A DNA stretch of 64,000 nucleotides from Alteromonas confluentis. GTDB taxonomy: Bacteria > Pseudomonadota > Gammaproteobacteria > Enterobacterales > Alteromonadaceae. Below the pieces are notes generated by a model that saw only the letters and a list, made by a program, of their open reading frames with translations, had not been told where the DNA came from and did not search any database. The position numbers and the translations under genes were made by a program. This document shows positions 18,834 through 27,149 of this stretch, one piece after another. The DNA is taken from the NCBI RefSeq assembly GCF_001757105.1, contig NZ_MDHN01000021.1, forward strand, positions 186,001 to 250,000, written 5' to 3'. Position 1 is the stretch's first letter, and every line of letters begins with the position of its first letter.

Positions 18834-19541
18834 ATGCTAAACCTGAAAAACCTGCAAAAATCTTTTGGTGACATTCAGATCTTGCGAGATTTATCTTTTG
18901 CGTTAGAAAGTGGAAGCTCGGCCAGCATTCGCGGCGCCTCAGGTTCAGGTAAATCCACATTGCTGTCGCTCATTGCCGGATTCGAACTCCCCGATGACGG
19001 CACCATTCATATTGACGATGTCACCCTGCCCTTTACCAGCGACAAAGCCGCTGATGCTTTTCGCCGGGACCATCTAGGCGTGGTATTCCAGAGTTTTAAC
19101 CTGCTGGATTGCCTCAACGTGTGGGACAATATCGCCTTCACCGCCCGCCTGAAAGGCAATCACGATAAGGATTTTCAGCGTACGTTGATGAACGACATGG
19201 CGATTGCTCACCTGTCAGAAAAGCTCCCCCAACAGTTATCCGGCGGTGAACAACAGCGCGTGGCCATTGCCCGCGCGTTGGTTCACAAACCCTCGTTGGT
19301 ATTAGCAGATGAGCCTACAGGAAACTTAGATGAAGAGACCAGCGAGCAGGTCGCAAACACCTTGTTTGCACAGTGCCAAACGCTCAATACCACCCTCATT
19401 GTTGTTACTCACAGTCACGAAGTGGCAGAAAAAGCCGACGTTCCTTTGTGGCTGCGTCATGGGCAACTGTATGTAAAGCAGCATCGTGAACAGCAGCGCC
19501 CCTCACAAACACATGCAGAACAGAAGAGCCTGGAACGCTAA
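18834..19541 (+). CDS. ABC transporter ATP-binding protein (LolD/MacB type)
   Basis: A 235-residue cytoplasmic ATPase. Walker A is GASGSGKST, the signature is LSGGEQQRVA, Walker B is LVLADEPTGNLD, and the switch His is in VVTHSHE. The type belongs to transporters that act on lipoproteins or peptides by mechanotransmission rather than classic import. The following gene codes the FtsX-like permease and starts 1 bp after its stop. With the lipocalin-like third gene the set resembles the attEFGH arrangement. Confidence 0.94.
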   Translation: MLNLKNLQKSFGDIQILRDLSFALESGSSASIRGASGSGKSTLLSLIAGFELPDDGTIHIDDVTLPFTSDKAADAFRRDHLGVVFQSFNLLDCLNVWDNIAFTARLKGNHDKDFQRTLMNDMAIAHLSEKLPQQLSGGEQQRVAIARALVHKPSLVLADEPTGNLDEETSEQVANTLFAQCQTLNTTLIVVTHSHEVAEKADVPLWLRHGQLYVKQHREQQRPSQTHAEQKSLER

Positions 19542-19542
19542 T

Positions 19543-22140
19543 ATGGTAAATCGCTTGCTGTTGGTGTGTCGTGTTCTGCTGGCAATGGCCCGCAAACGCT
19601 TCTGGGAACCGCTGTTAATTATTGTAGCTATTGTTATAGCCACCGCGGGCCTTTCGTCGGTTACACTCATCAATCAAGGGGCCAGCGAGGGCGAACTGGC
19701 ATCGTCGCAACCAGGCTGGTTCGCAGGCGGCAGCGTGACCACCCAAAGTACTGATACTCCCATCACTAGAGCCGACTATATTGCCCTTCGCACGGCGGGC
19801 TTTACCTATCTTGTTGCCATAACAGAAACGGAAGCACAGGTTAGCTGCCCGGCCAACGAACTCCATTCTCTACCAATCACGATAACTGGCGTGGATATCA
19901 CGGCGGCCTTGAGTAACGCGGGCGCATTTGGTGGTATGTCGGGTATGCTAAATCGGCAAACGGCTAACAAACCCATCGCCAACCCCACTGATGCAACGTT
20001 AGCATCAAACCCAAATGCCTCGACTCAACGCACAACCGTAAGAGCAGCGGTATCTGAGCAAACTGCGCGTTACTTAAATTGCAATTCGCCACTGACAGGG
20101 TTTGGCAATCTCCTTTTTAGCACGCAGCAAGTAGTAACAGGCTTACCTGATGAACGCCTGGTACTGCCCATTGATGCCTTCTACACCGAAGGCCGCACGC
20201 CAGAAAACTTCCCATTAACGGCCTTGATCGTCGCAAGAGCACTCTCAAATAAGGAGCAGGCACAGCTTCTGCAGGCGTTGCCAGACCACCTTGAGTTGAC
20301 TATTCCGCCAACATTCACCAGCAAGGGCACCTTAGCAGACAGTTTTCAGCTTAACCTTTGGGCAATGGGCGCGTTGATGGCGGTAGTGTCGATATTTATC
20401 ATTCTTAACGCCCTCATGCTGATGTACCGTGCCCGACTCCCTGCGTTTATTCGTTTGCGACAAGCTGGCGTGGGTAGTCGGATGTTGCTGTCAGCACTGT
20501 TTACCGAGCTGACTTTCTACTGCCTCATAGCGAGCCCCGTTGGCGTGTTTGCCGGCGCGGCATTAACGCTTTCGCTAACACCCGTGCTTCAGGCGACTTT
20601 TAGCGGTCTGTTTGAATCCGCTTTTGTTGCGCCATCGCCGGTGCTGACGCAGTTAATCGCGGGGGCTTTTGTTGTTTCGCTGGCGGCATTAGCAATATTT
20701 TTTATTGCGCCAGCAAAGCAGCTCGCGGGGGCCCTCAGTCGCAACAGGGTGCAAACAGCGACGCTCCCGCCATTAAAAAGACTGCTTTGCTCCTTTGTTC
20801 TGTTGCTGCTTATCGCCCTGACACTCGTATTCGCGTCATCCACCGCCACGGCACTTTTAAGCGTTGCTGCGGTGTTACTGTGCGCCAGCGCACTTTTGAT
20901 CTTGTGGTTGGCACCGCTTCTCGGCGTGGTAAGAAGACTGGTTCCGCCTACTCGCCCCCTCGCCAGCTATGTGGTTGCCAGCGCCCAAATGCTATCGGGA
21001 AAAAGTCGGTTTGCGGTATGTGCCTTTTTCATCGCGCTCAGCGCCAACATTGGTATGAACGTGATGACGGATAGCTTTCGTCAGGCCACCCTGGACTGGC
21101 TAGAACAACGACTTACTGCACCCGCTTACTTATATTCCATGCAGCCTATCAACGAAACATCCTTGCCGGACAGCCTTCGACTACTCCCTGTCTATCAAGG
21201 TGTCACCTCAGTAAGCGACGCCGGTATGAGTGATGCAGCTGGACTGAGTGATGTAGCCGCTATGAAAAATTCCAAAGTAACATTACGTACTTATCCGTCG
21301 CCGTCTCCCAACCAGATTAATCTACCCCTAGAACAAGAAACACCGAGTACGCCAGCGGATTTCTATGCCGGTGAAGCCGTGTATGTGAACCAGCAGTTGG
21401 CTTTCCGTTTAGGTGTGAGAACTGGAGACCGTTTAGAAACTGGACCGATTTTCACGCTGGGGCTGGAGCAACAACTCCTCGGCGGAAAACACGTATTCCG
21501 CGTTGCTGGCATTTATCCAGACTACGGCAACCCAGAGATGCAAATCATAGTGAGTAAAACCTTGATTGGCATGCCAGAGGCGCGCAGAAATGTGGCGGCG
21601 ATTTACCCGGCGCTTGCCACGTCGTCTAGTTTAGCCGCGCAGGAATTATCATCACTGCAAGAAACGCTGCCAGACGATGCGAACCTGATTTCTTCAGCCT
21701 CGTTAATTGCCGTGTCTATGGAAACCTTCGACCGCACATTCGTAGTGACTGATGCCTTAAACGTTGCCACGCTGTTGGTTGCTGGACTGGCCTTTGCGGT
21801 ATCCGTAACCCTGCTCACCATGGATTTAAAACCTCAACTCGCCATGCTTCGCACACTGGGGATCAGTCAACGCAGCATAAAAACCGCGCTAATTGCCCAG
21901 TACATGTTGTTATGCGCGGCCACAGCGGCTATTGCCGTGCCATTTGGTATTTTATTGGCGTGGATTTTTATTGAGTATGTGAATCGCTTCGCGTTTTACT
22001 GGGTTTATCCCTTGTCACTAAACTGGATTGTGCTGCTGAAAAGTGTAGCAGTGAGTTTGGCGGTGGTGCTGGTAGTCCTACTGTTACCGCTGGGGAGATT
22101 AAACAGCAAAATTGATCTGAGGCAGGAAGAGCGCTTATGA
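19543..22140 (+). CDS. ABC transporter permease (FtsX-like, two domains)
   Basis: An 865-residue inner-membrane protein beginning MVNRLLLVCRVLLAMARKRFWEP, followed by the first TM (IIVAIVIATAGLSSVT). A large extracytoplasmic domain follows, then a cluster of TMs around residues 285-470, a second large soluble domain (about 500-740), and a C-terminal TM cluster (VATLLVAGLAFAVSV ... WIVLLKSVAVSLAVVLVVLLLP). This is the FtsX/MacB fold in duplicated form. The ATG at 19543 follows the stop of the ATPase gene directly; an upstream in-frame start lies inside that gene. It overlaps the next gene by ATGA. Confidence 0.9.
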   Translation: MVNRLLLVCRVLLAMARKRFWEPLLIIVAIVIATAGLSSVTLINQGASEGELASSQPGWFAGGSVTTQSTDTPITRADYIALRTAGFTYLVAITETEAQVSCPANELHSLPITITGVDITAALSNAGAFGGMSGMLNRQTANKPIANPTDATLASNPNASTQRTTVRAAVSEQTARYLNCNSPLTGFGNLLFSTQQVVTGLPDERLVLPIDAFYTEGRTPENFPLTALIVARALSNKEQAQLLQALPDHLELTIPPTFTSKGTLADSFQLNLWAMGALMAVVSIFIILNALMLMYRARLPAFIRLRQAGVGSRMLLSALFTELTFYCLIASPVGVFAGAALTLSLTPVLQATFSGLFESAFVAPSPVLTQLIAGAFVVSLAALAIFFIAPAKQLAGALSRNRVQTATLPPLKRLLCSFVLLLLIALTLVFASSTATALLSVAAVLLCASALLILWLAPLLGVVRRLVPPTRPLASYVVASAQMLSGKSRFAVCAFFIALSANIGMNVMTDSFRQATLDWLEQRLTAPAYLYSMQPINETSLPDSLRLLPVYQGVTSVSDAGMSDAAGLSDVAAMKNSKVTLRTYPSPSPNQINLPLEQETPSTPADFYAGEAVYVNQQLAFRLGVRTGDRLETGPIFTLGLEQQLLGGKHVFRVAGIYPDYGNPEMQIIVSKTLIGMPEARRNVAAIYPALATSSSLAAQELSSLQETLPDDANLISSASLIAVSMETFDRTFVVTDALNVATLLVAGLAFAVSVTLLTMDLKPQLAMLRTLGISQRSIKTALIAQYMLLCAATAAIAVPFGILLAWIFIEYVNRFAFYWVYPLSLNWIVLLKSVAVSLAVVLVVLLLPLGRLNSKIDLRQEERL

Positions 22141-23225
22141 AAAACGTGAGCATCATTGTTTTAGCGCTCTTGTTGAGTGTACTGCTAATAAGCTGCACTG
22201 ACCCACAACCCAACACCAGCCTATTTGCCGCTGATGCAGAAAAGCCTGTCGTTACTTTGGTGAGTCGTGACAAACCGGTGATACTGCCTAACGACCACAA
22301 AAGTCACCCTGCGTTCGACCTCGAATGGTGGTATCTCACTTTTGTGTTGGAAGATGCACAGCACCGTCCTTACGGTTTGCAATTCACCTTATTCCGTTTT
22401 TCTGGCGACCAGCAATATGTGAGTAATTGGTCTGATGGCCAGTTATGGATGGGTCACGCCTCGTTGCATTCCCCCACCGAGCATTTCTTTGAAGAACGTT
22501 TTGGTTCAGGCGGCGTGGGCAACGTGTTTGTGACAGATCCATCAACCGATACACAAACGTTTTCGGCACAAATAGATAACTGGCGTTGGCAAAGTGAATC
22601 GACGTCGCTAACGCCTTCCACGCTGGATTTTACCATCAACGATGTTGTCTCAGTGTCATTACAATTATCTGCCGATGGGCCGGTAATAAAGCAAGGTGAT
22701 AACGGATACAGTATTAAAACCGCAGATGAAACCTATCGCTCTTACTATTACAGCCAACCTTTTATTCGAGCCAGCGGCAAAATTAAAATTGGCGAAAACA
22801 ATCTGCAGGTAAACGGCAATGGTTGGTTCGACCATGAATGGACCAGCGAACTGGCAAACAACAATGCGCTAGGCTGGGATTGGTTTTCTCTGCATCTGGA
22901 TAACGGCGATAAACTGATGGCGTTCCGCATGCATGTGAATGGGCAGCCGCCCTATGTTACCGGTACTTACATCACCGCGACCGGTGAGCAACAAACCCTG
23001 ACAGACGAGACAATCCAGCTAACGCCCACCGGGAACGAGTCAATCGACGAACATGATTATCCCGTTAACTGGCGCTTGCAAATTCCCATGAAGTCACTGG
23101 ATATTAATCTGCATCCGTTCAAACCCGGACAGCATAACAACGGCCGCTTCCCTTACTATGAAGGTAGAGTTGAGGTGGCCGGTTCCCATTCGGGTAATGG
23201 ATTCATGGAATTGACCGGGTATTGA
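22137..23225 (+). CDS. AttH/CrtC-like lipocalin lipoprotein
   Basis: A 362-residue putative lipoprotein with lipobox LLISC (Cys about residue 20). The mature part shows AttH/carotenoid-1,2-hydratase-like motifs: FDLEWWYLTF, GLQFTLFRF, YYYSQPFIRASGKI, GNGWFDHEWTS and GWDWFSLHL. Family members have two lipocalin-like barrels and often stand behind an FtsX-type transporter. It overlaps the permease gene by 4 bp, so the three genes form one coupled operon. It probably binds a hydrophobic ligand handled by the transporter; carotenoid hydratase activity is not implied. Confidence 0.88.
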   Translation: MKNVSIIVLALLLSVLLISCTDPQPNTSLFAADAEKPVVTLVSRDKPVILPNDHKSHPAFDLEWWYLTFVLEDAQHRPYGLQFTLFRFSGDQQYVSNWSDGQLWMGHASLHSPTEHFFEERFGSGGVGNVFVTDPSTDTQTFSAQIDNWRWQSESTSLTPSTLDFTINDVVSVSLQLSADGPVIKQGDNGYSIKTADETYRSYYYSQPFIRASGKIKIGENNLQVNGNGWFDHEWTSELANNNALGWDWFSLHLDNGDKLMAFRMHVNGQPPYVTGTYITATGEQQTLTDETIQLTPTGNESIDEHDYPVNWRLQIPMKSLDINLHPFKPGQHNNGRFPYYEGRVEVAGSHSGNGFMELTGY

Positions 23226-23335
23226 GATAGTTAAAGGACATCTTTCATAGTTTATTGCTGGCGCCCGTATCGGATAGTTGTTCCGGCAAAGCAATTTGTG
23301 TAGCGTATGGTTTTTATTTTTTCTGGAACGCCTTT

Positions 23336-24007
23336 TTGAACACGCTGAAATCTGCGGCATTGGCCGCTTTCACCCTTTTGTCTTTCAATTCGCTGGCAGC
23401 TTCCGTGTCAGTTAACGTATTCGCTATTCCCTCACAGAACATCGAGAACACCGTGGCAGACGTGAGTGCTGAACTCAACAACGAAGGCATGAAAACTTTT
23501 TATGAAAAAGGATTTCCAGTTCACGTTACGCTTTACCTCACACAGTTCGACGAGTCAGCGGTGCCATCCATACTAGAAAAGGTCGAGGCGTTAACCGCAA
23601 CTCAAACTACTATTCCACTTACTGCCAACGGCTTTACTGTTACCGCTGGAAACTGGGTATTTGTAGATGCGGAAGTCAGCCATGAGTTACAACGTCTTGC
23701 CGACACCGTGACTCTGGCTTTGGAACCAATGCGTGATAACAAAGCGCCACTTCCGGGCTGGGTAAATGCTTATCCAGTGAAAAAGGCCGCATTCGAGCGC
23801 TACGGCAGCCCGAATGTATTTCAAAACTTCGAACCGCACATGACACTGCTAGCAGCCGAACAATCTGAAGCGTTGAAAGCGGTGGCAGAAAAAATGAAAC
23901 TTAAACCGCCCTATACGAAAGGCAGTGTCACCGCTATTGGTGTGGGGCTTGCCGATGACAAGGGACAGGTTAGCAAAATACTGAAAGTCTACCCGTTGAA
24001 ACCCTAG
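23336..24007 (+). CDS. Exported 2H phosphoesterase-like protein (2'-5' RNA ligase superfamily)
   Basis: The product has two HxT motifs typical of 2H phosphoesterases, HVTLYL and EPHMTLL, about 125 residues apart. Unlike cytosolic ThpR it begins with a hydrophobic signal-like segment (LKSAALAAFTLLSFNSLAAS). The TTG at 23336 is preferred because it places the signal at the N-terminus and has GGAA upstream; an in-frame start at 23255 would add 27 residues. It follows the AttH-like gene. Export of a cyclic-phosphodiesterase-type fold suggests action on periplasmic nucleotides or similar esters; substrate unknown. Confidence 0.75.
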   Translation: MNTLKSAALAAFTLLSFNSLAASVSVNVFAIPSQNIENTVADVSAELNNEGMKTFYEKGFPVHVTLYLTQFDESAVPSILEKVEALTATQTTIPLTANGFTVTAGNWVFVDAEVSHELQRLADTVTLALEPMRDNKAPLPGWVNAYPVKKAAFERYGSPNVFQNFEPHMTLLAAEQSEALKAVAEKMKLKPPYTKGSVTAIGVGLADDKGQVSKILKVYPLKP

Positions 24008-24070
24008 GTCTGTTTGTCAATTGTGAAACAGTACGAATTACCAGTTGCGTACAAATTATAAACCGCTACT

Positions 24071-24095
24071 CTTTACTTATTCCTTTAGAGTAAAG
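24071..24095 (+). promoter_or_regulatory. Inverted repeat at the start of the toxin-antitoxin operon
   Basis: CTTTACT (24071-24077) and AGTAAAG (24089-24095) form an inverted repeat with an 11-bp spacer, ending two bases before the antitoxin ATG. This is where AbrB-type antitoxins usually bind to repress their own operon. Binding is inferred. Confidence 0.55.
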
Positions 24096-24097
24096 AA

Positions 24098-24325
24098 ATG
24101 GTTATGGCTAAAGTCAGTACAAAAAGACAAATTACACTCCCAGTTGAGCAGTGCCTATTAGCACAGATTCAGCCCGGCGACAGCGTTGAAAGCTATGTTG
24201 ACCGGCACGGTGTGATCTCCATTGTGAAGAAGCAGTCAGGCGCAGCAAAGGGCTTGCTCAGCAATCTGAGAACAGAAACACAGTTCAGTGAGCAAGAATC
24301 TTTAGAAAGTGCACTGGACCGATGA
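24098..24325 (+). CDS. vapB: AbrB/MazE-fold antitoxin (VapB-like)
   Basis: A 75-residue protein with an N-terminal SpoVT/AbrB DNA-binding domain (AKVSTKRQITLPVEQC ... QPGDSVESYVD ... GVISIVKK) and a charged C-terminal tail that would neutralise the toxin. Its stop overlaps the PIN-toxin start as ATGA, the usual antitoxin-first arrangement. Two starts (24098 or 24104) are possible. It probably binds the repeat immediately upstream. Confidence 0.88.
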   Translation: MVMAKVSTKRQITLPVEQCLLAQIQPGDSVESYVDRHGVISIVKKQSGAAKGLLSNLRTETQFSEQESLESALDR

Positions 24326-24759
24326 TATCGATTGATACAAACGTACTGCTTCGCTATCTGCTGCAGGATGATGAAAAGCAAGCTGCAGCAGCCACTCAAT
24401 TAATTTCGGGTTCCAACTCTGTACTCATTACCGACATCGTCCTAGCAGAGACCGTGTGGACCTTGAAAGGCAAACGCTACAATATATCAAAAAGCCAGAT
24501 AATTGATGTCATTCACGGTTTATTTGCTGAGCCCAACATCGTTTTTGAGGATGGGTTATCCGTTTGGGGAGCGCTGAGAGACTACACAGATGCCGTACCA
24601 ATCAAATCTGGTGGGAAAGTAAAGCAAGCCGATTTCCCTGATGCTTTAATTGTGAATAAAGCCATGCGACACAGCCTTTTCAATAATAACAGTGTAACTA
24701 CGGTCTATACCTTCGACAAAGCAGCACTGCAAATACACGGCACAGCCCTGCCCTCATAA
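24322..24759 (+). CDS. vapC: PIN-domain ribonuclease toxin (VapC-like)
   Basis: A 145-residue PIN-domain protein with the acidic metal-binding residues D5 (ISIDTNVLL), E43 (VLAETVW), D104/D107 (ADFPDALI) and D132 (TFDKAAL). VapC toxins cleave specific tRNA or rRNA when not held by the antitoxin. It overlaps the antitoxin gene by 4 bp. All expected acidic residues are present, so it is probably active. The target RNA cannot be predicted. Confidence 0.9.
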   Translation: MISIDTNVLLRYLLQDDEKQAAAATQLISGSNSVLITDIVLAETVWTLKGKRYNISKSQIIDVIHGLFAEPNIVFEDGLSVWGALRDYTDAVPIKSGGKVKQADFPDALIVNKAMRHSLFNNNSVTTVYTFDKAALQIHGTALPS

Positions 24760-24763
24760 GTCT

Positions 24764-25999
24764 TTATAAAGTTAGCGAAAGCTGATAACACAGTCCGGCC
24801 AGACTGGCGCTCATTAGGTTTGAAAGAAAACCACCTAAAATCACTTTCGGGCACATTTTAGCGATATAGTCTTTCTTGTCTGGCAGCATCTGACTGAGTA
24901 CGCCAAGCAAAACGGCCGGGGCTGACAAGTTCGCGAACCCGGCAAGTGCAATTACCGTTACTAGCTGCGAATGTGCGCTTAACGCGTCTTGAACGCCTGA
25001 CAGGCTCACATAGGCAACAAACTCGTTCAGCACCATCTTTTGCCCAAGCAAGTTGGCAACGGTGAGCACTTCATCGCCCTGCACGCCTAACAGCCAGGCA
25101 AACGGTGCAAAAAGATAACCGAAGATCAGCTCCAACGTCACACCTTCGATGCCAAACCAACCCAGTACGCCGCTTAAAGCGCCGTTGATTAAAGCAATCA
25201 GACCAATGAACGCAAGCAGCATCGCGCCTACGCCAAGTGCGAGCTGCAGACCGCTGGATGCACCTTCAGTGACAGCTTCAATCATGGTAGAGGGCTTCGA
25301 TTCAGCGAGCTGCTTTTCAATATCTTCCGGCGGGCTGGTTTGCTCCGTTTCTGGATACAATAGTTTTGCCATTAACAAACCACCCGGTGCAGACATAAAC
25401 GCCGCTGCCAGCAAATATTCAATGTTGATGCCCATACCGGCGTAACCCAGCAGTACGCCTCCGGCAATCGACGCGACACCGCCGGTCATCAAAGCGAAGA
25501 GTTCAGAGCGCGTCATGCTGCCCACGTAAGGACGCATCAACACAAACACGTCAGTATTGCCGACAAAGATATTCGCCGTGGCCGCCATAGATTCGGTTTT
25601 ACTGGTACCCAGCAATTTTTGTAACGAACCGCCCACCAGGCGAACAATCCACTGCATTATGCCGAAGTAATACAGCAGCGACATCAGCGATGACATAAAT
25701 ACAATGACTGGCAGTACTTTAATGGCAAAGATAAAACCATACTCACTGCTGCCAAGATCACCGAAAATAAACGCAATACCTTCGTTGGCATACGCCAGAA
25801 TGTTATTCACCCCGCCCGACAACGCCAGCAAAACCTTGTTGCCAAAAGGTACAAATAAGATAAAGGCGACGATGGCCAATTGCAGACCCAGCGCACCGAA
25901 AATAACTCGCGGCTTCACTGCCCGGCGATTTTCTGAACATAGCCATCCCACTGCGAGTAGCAACAAGACGCTGCCGAGTAATGTTATTATTGTTGTCAT
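24764..25999 (-). CDS. Concentrative nucleoside transporter (NupC/CNT family)
   Basis: A 411-residue polytopic inner-membrane protein. CNT signatures are visible: GVNNILAYANEGIAFIFGDLG near the N-terminus, TANIFVGNTDVFVLMRPYV, MTGGVASIAGGVLLGYAGMG, and FVAYVSLSG followed by FANLSAP. Such carriers import nucleosides with Na+ or H+. It lies 3 bp after the nucleoside hydrolase gene and completes a nucleoside-use operon. The exact nucleoside range is unknown. Confidence 0.93.
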   Translation of the reverse strand: MTTIITLLGSVLLLLAVGWLCSENRRAVKPRVIFGALGLQLAIVAFILFVPFGNKVLLALSGGVNNILAYANEGIAFIFGDLGSSEYGFIFAIKVLPVIVFMSSLMSLLYYFGIMQWIVRLVGGSLQKLLGTSKTESMAATANIFVGNTDVFVLMRPYVGSMTRSELFALMTGGVASIAGGVLLGYAGMGINIEYLLAAAFMSAPGGLLMAKLLYPETEQTSPPEDIEKQLAESKPSTMIEAVTEGASSGLQLALGVGAMLLAFIGLIALINGALSGVLGWFGIEGVTLELIFGYLFAPFAWLLGVQGDEVLTVANLLGQKMVLNEFVAYVSLSGVQDALSAHSQLVTVIALAGFANLSAPAVLLGVLSQMLPDKKDYIAKMCPKVILGGFLSNLMSASLAGLCYQLSLTL

Positions 26000-26002
26000 T
26001 GC

Positions 26003-26968
26003 TTATTTCTTATCTGCATCCATTATGCGGCGGAAGATATCTTTAAAGAGATGATCCCGTTCAATGTATCGAACAATGCGTATGTTATGACGTCTGTCGT
26101 CACGGCTCCAGGTTAGATTATCGTTAAGTACAGGCGACGATTCCAGCGAGCAGCGAAACCATGACGGTTCGAGTAAGTAGCCAATGTTGGCGATATCCCA
26201 CATCACCTTTCTCGATGCAAAGGTGATCCAGTTAAAGGTAGGTGCCAGGTTGGCAAGATAATCACCAATTCGGCTGGTATTGAGCAAATAAAACTGCATT
26301 TCAGGAATGGAAGTCGCGAGGGTGTTCGTTACGCCCATACACGGAAATAGAGTGAGCGCCACGCCGCTGTCAAGTAAAACGCGGCTGGCGGGCATATCCT
26401 GCATTAAGTTAAATTCTTCCGTGTCGTACCAGTCCTGGCTATGACCACCAAGCCAAAGTACGTGTATGTTGATAGCGATATCTGGTGCTAACAGTAAAGC
26501 ACAGGCAATGTTTGTTGGCGCGCCTATTGTGACTACATGCAGAGGTTTTTCAGCGTTGCGCGCTCGGTTTATAAGATCATTTACTGCTGGTGAATTTTCA
26601 ATCTCCTGCATGTCTTTAAGATAATGTTCAGAGCCTTTAAGCACAGGTACAGTATTAGTGGCATCCATTAAAGACAGCACCCGCAAGATTTCATCGTAAC
26701 TGCGTTTCATGCCTTCTGCCGCATGTTCTACACGAGTCGGCTCACCATCCTGATTTTCGAAAAAAGCATTGGTATAAGGAGCAGCATAAATGGCTTGAAG
26801 ATCAAGACGATCCTGGCGAAGCAGAGACCAGGCAATGGCAAACTGATCGTCAATTTCATTACCCGCGTCACAGTCGATTACCACTGAAACCGGCGATTGC
26901 GTATCCACTGTCATTAACGCCGCTCTGCGCGTTTCTGTCAGTGATACCTGTAGATTATGATCTTTCAC
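26003..26968 (-). CDS. Nucleoside hydrolase (inosine-uridine preferring type)
   Basis: A 321-residue cytosolic enzyme that splits nucleosides into base and ribose. The calcium-binding signature DCDAGNEIDDQFA (DxDxGxxxDD) is at residues 33-45. Other family segments are VTIGAPTNIACALL and LWLGGHSQ. The start is a GTG at 26968 with AAGGTAG six bases before it; the internal ATG at 26914 lacks a ribosome-binding site. It is divergent from the TonB receptor, with a LacI-type operator in its upstream region, and upstream of the nucleoside permease. Confidence 0.9.
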   Translation of the reverse strand: MKDHNLQVSLTETRRAALMTVDTQSPVSVVIDCDAGNEIDDQFAIAWSLLRQDRLDLQAIYAAPYTNAFFENQDGEPTRVEHAAEGMKRSYDEILRVLSLMDATNTVPVLKGSEHYLKDMQEIENSPAVNDLINRARNAEKPLHVVTIGAPTNIACALLLAPDIAINIHVLWLGGHSQDWYDTEEFNLMQDMPASRVLLDSGVALTLFPCMGVTNTLATSIPEMQFYLLNTSRIGDYLANLAPTFNWITFASRKVMWDIANIGYLLEPSWFRCSLESSPVLNDNLTWSRDDRRHNIRIVRYIERDHLFKDIFRRIMDADKK

Positions 26969-27013
26969 GTTACTACCTTGTGCTAATGATTAACGACAAA
27001 TTAACCATTTTAA

Positions 27014-27025
27014 TTAAACGTTTCA
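27014..27025. promoter_or_regulatory. LacI-type operator 1
   Basis: TTAAACGTTTCA, a near-palindrome centred on CG like LacI/GalR-family operators. It lies 46 bp upstream of the nucleoside hydrolase start and matches the second site downstream, including the following CACTTAA. The LacI-family regulator at 29519 is the likely ligand (inferred). Confidence 0.65.
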
Positions 27026-27076
27026 CTTAAGAATATCAACGAAAAATTCGATTTACTACGGATTTATGTCATTTAA

Positions 27077-27106
27077 TTGACAACCATGTGAATAATAAGG
27101 TTATAT
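27077..27106 (+). promoter_or_regulatory. Promoter of the TonB-dependent receptor
   Basis: A consensus TTGACA (27077-27082) is followed after 18 bp by TTATAT (27101-27106). The second LacI-type operator begins 6 bp after the -10, over the likely transcription start, so binding there should repress. Confidence 0.65.
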
Positions 27107-27111
27107 GTAGA

Positions 27112-27123
27112 TGAAACGATTCA
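27112..27123. promoter_or_regulatory. LacI-type operator 2
   Basis: TGAAACGATTCA, a CG-centred near-palindrome sharing its right half and flanking CTTAA with operator 1. It overlaps the expected start of transcription of the TonB receptor. Confidence 0.68.
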
Positions 27124-27149
27124 CTTAACTTTTCACTGGTATCACACGA

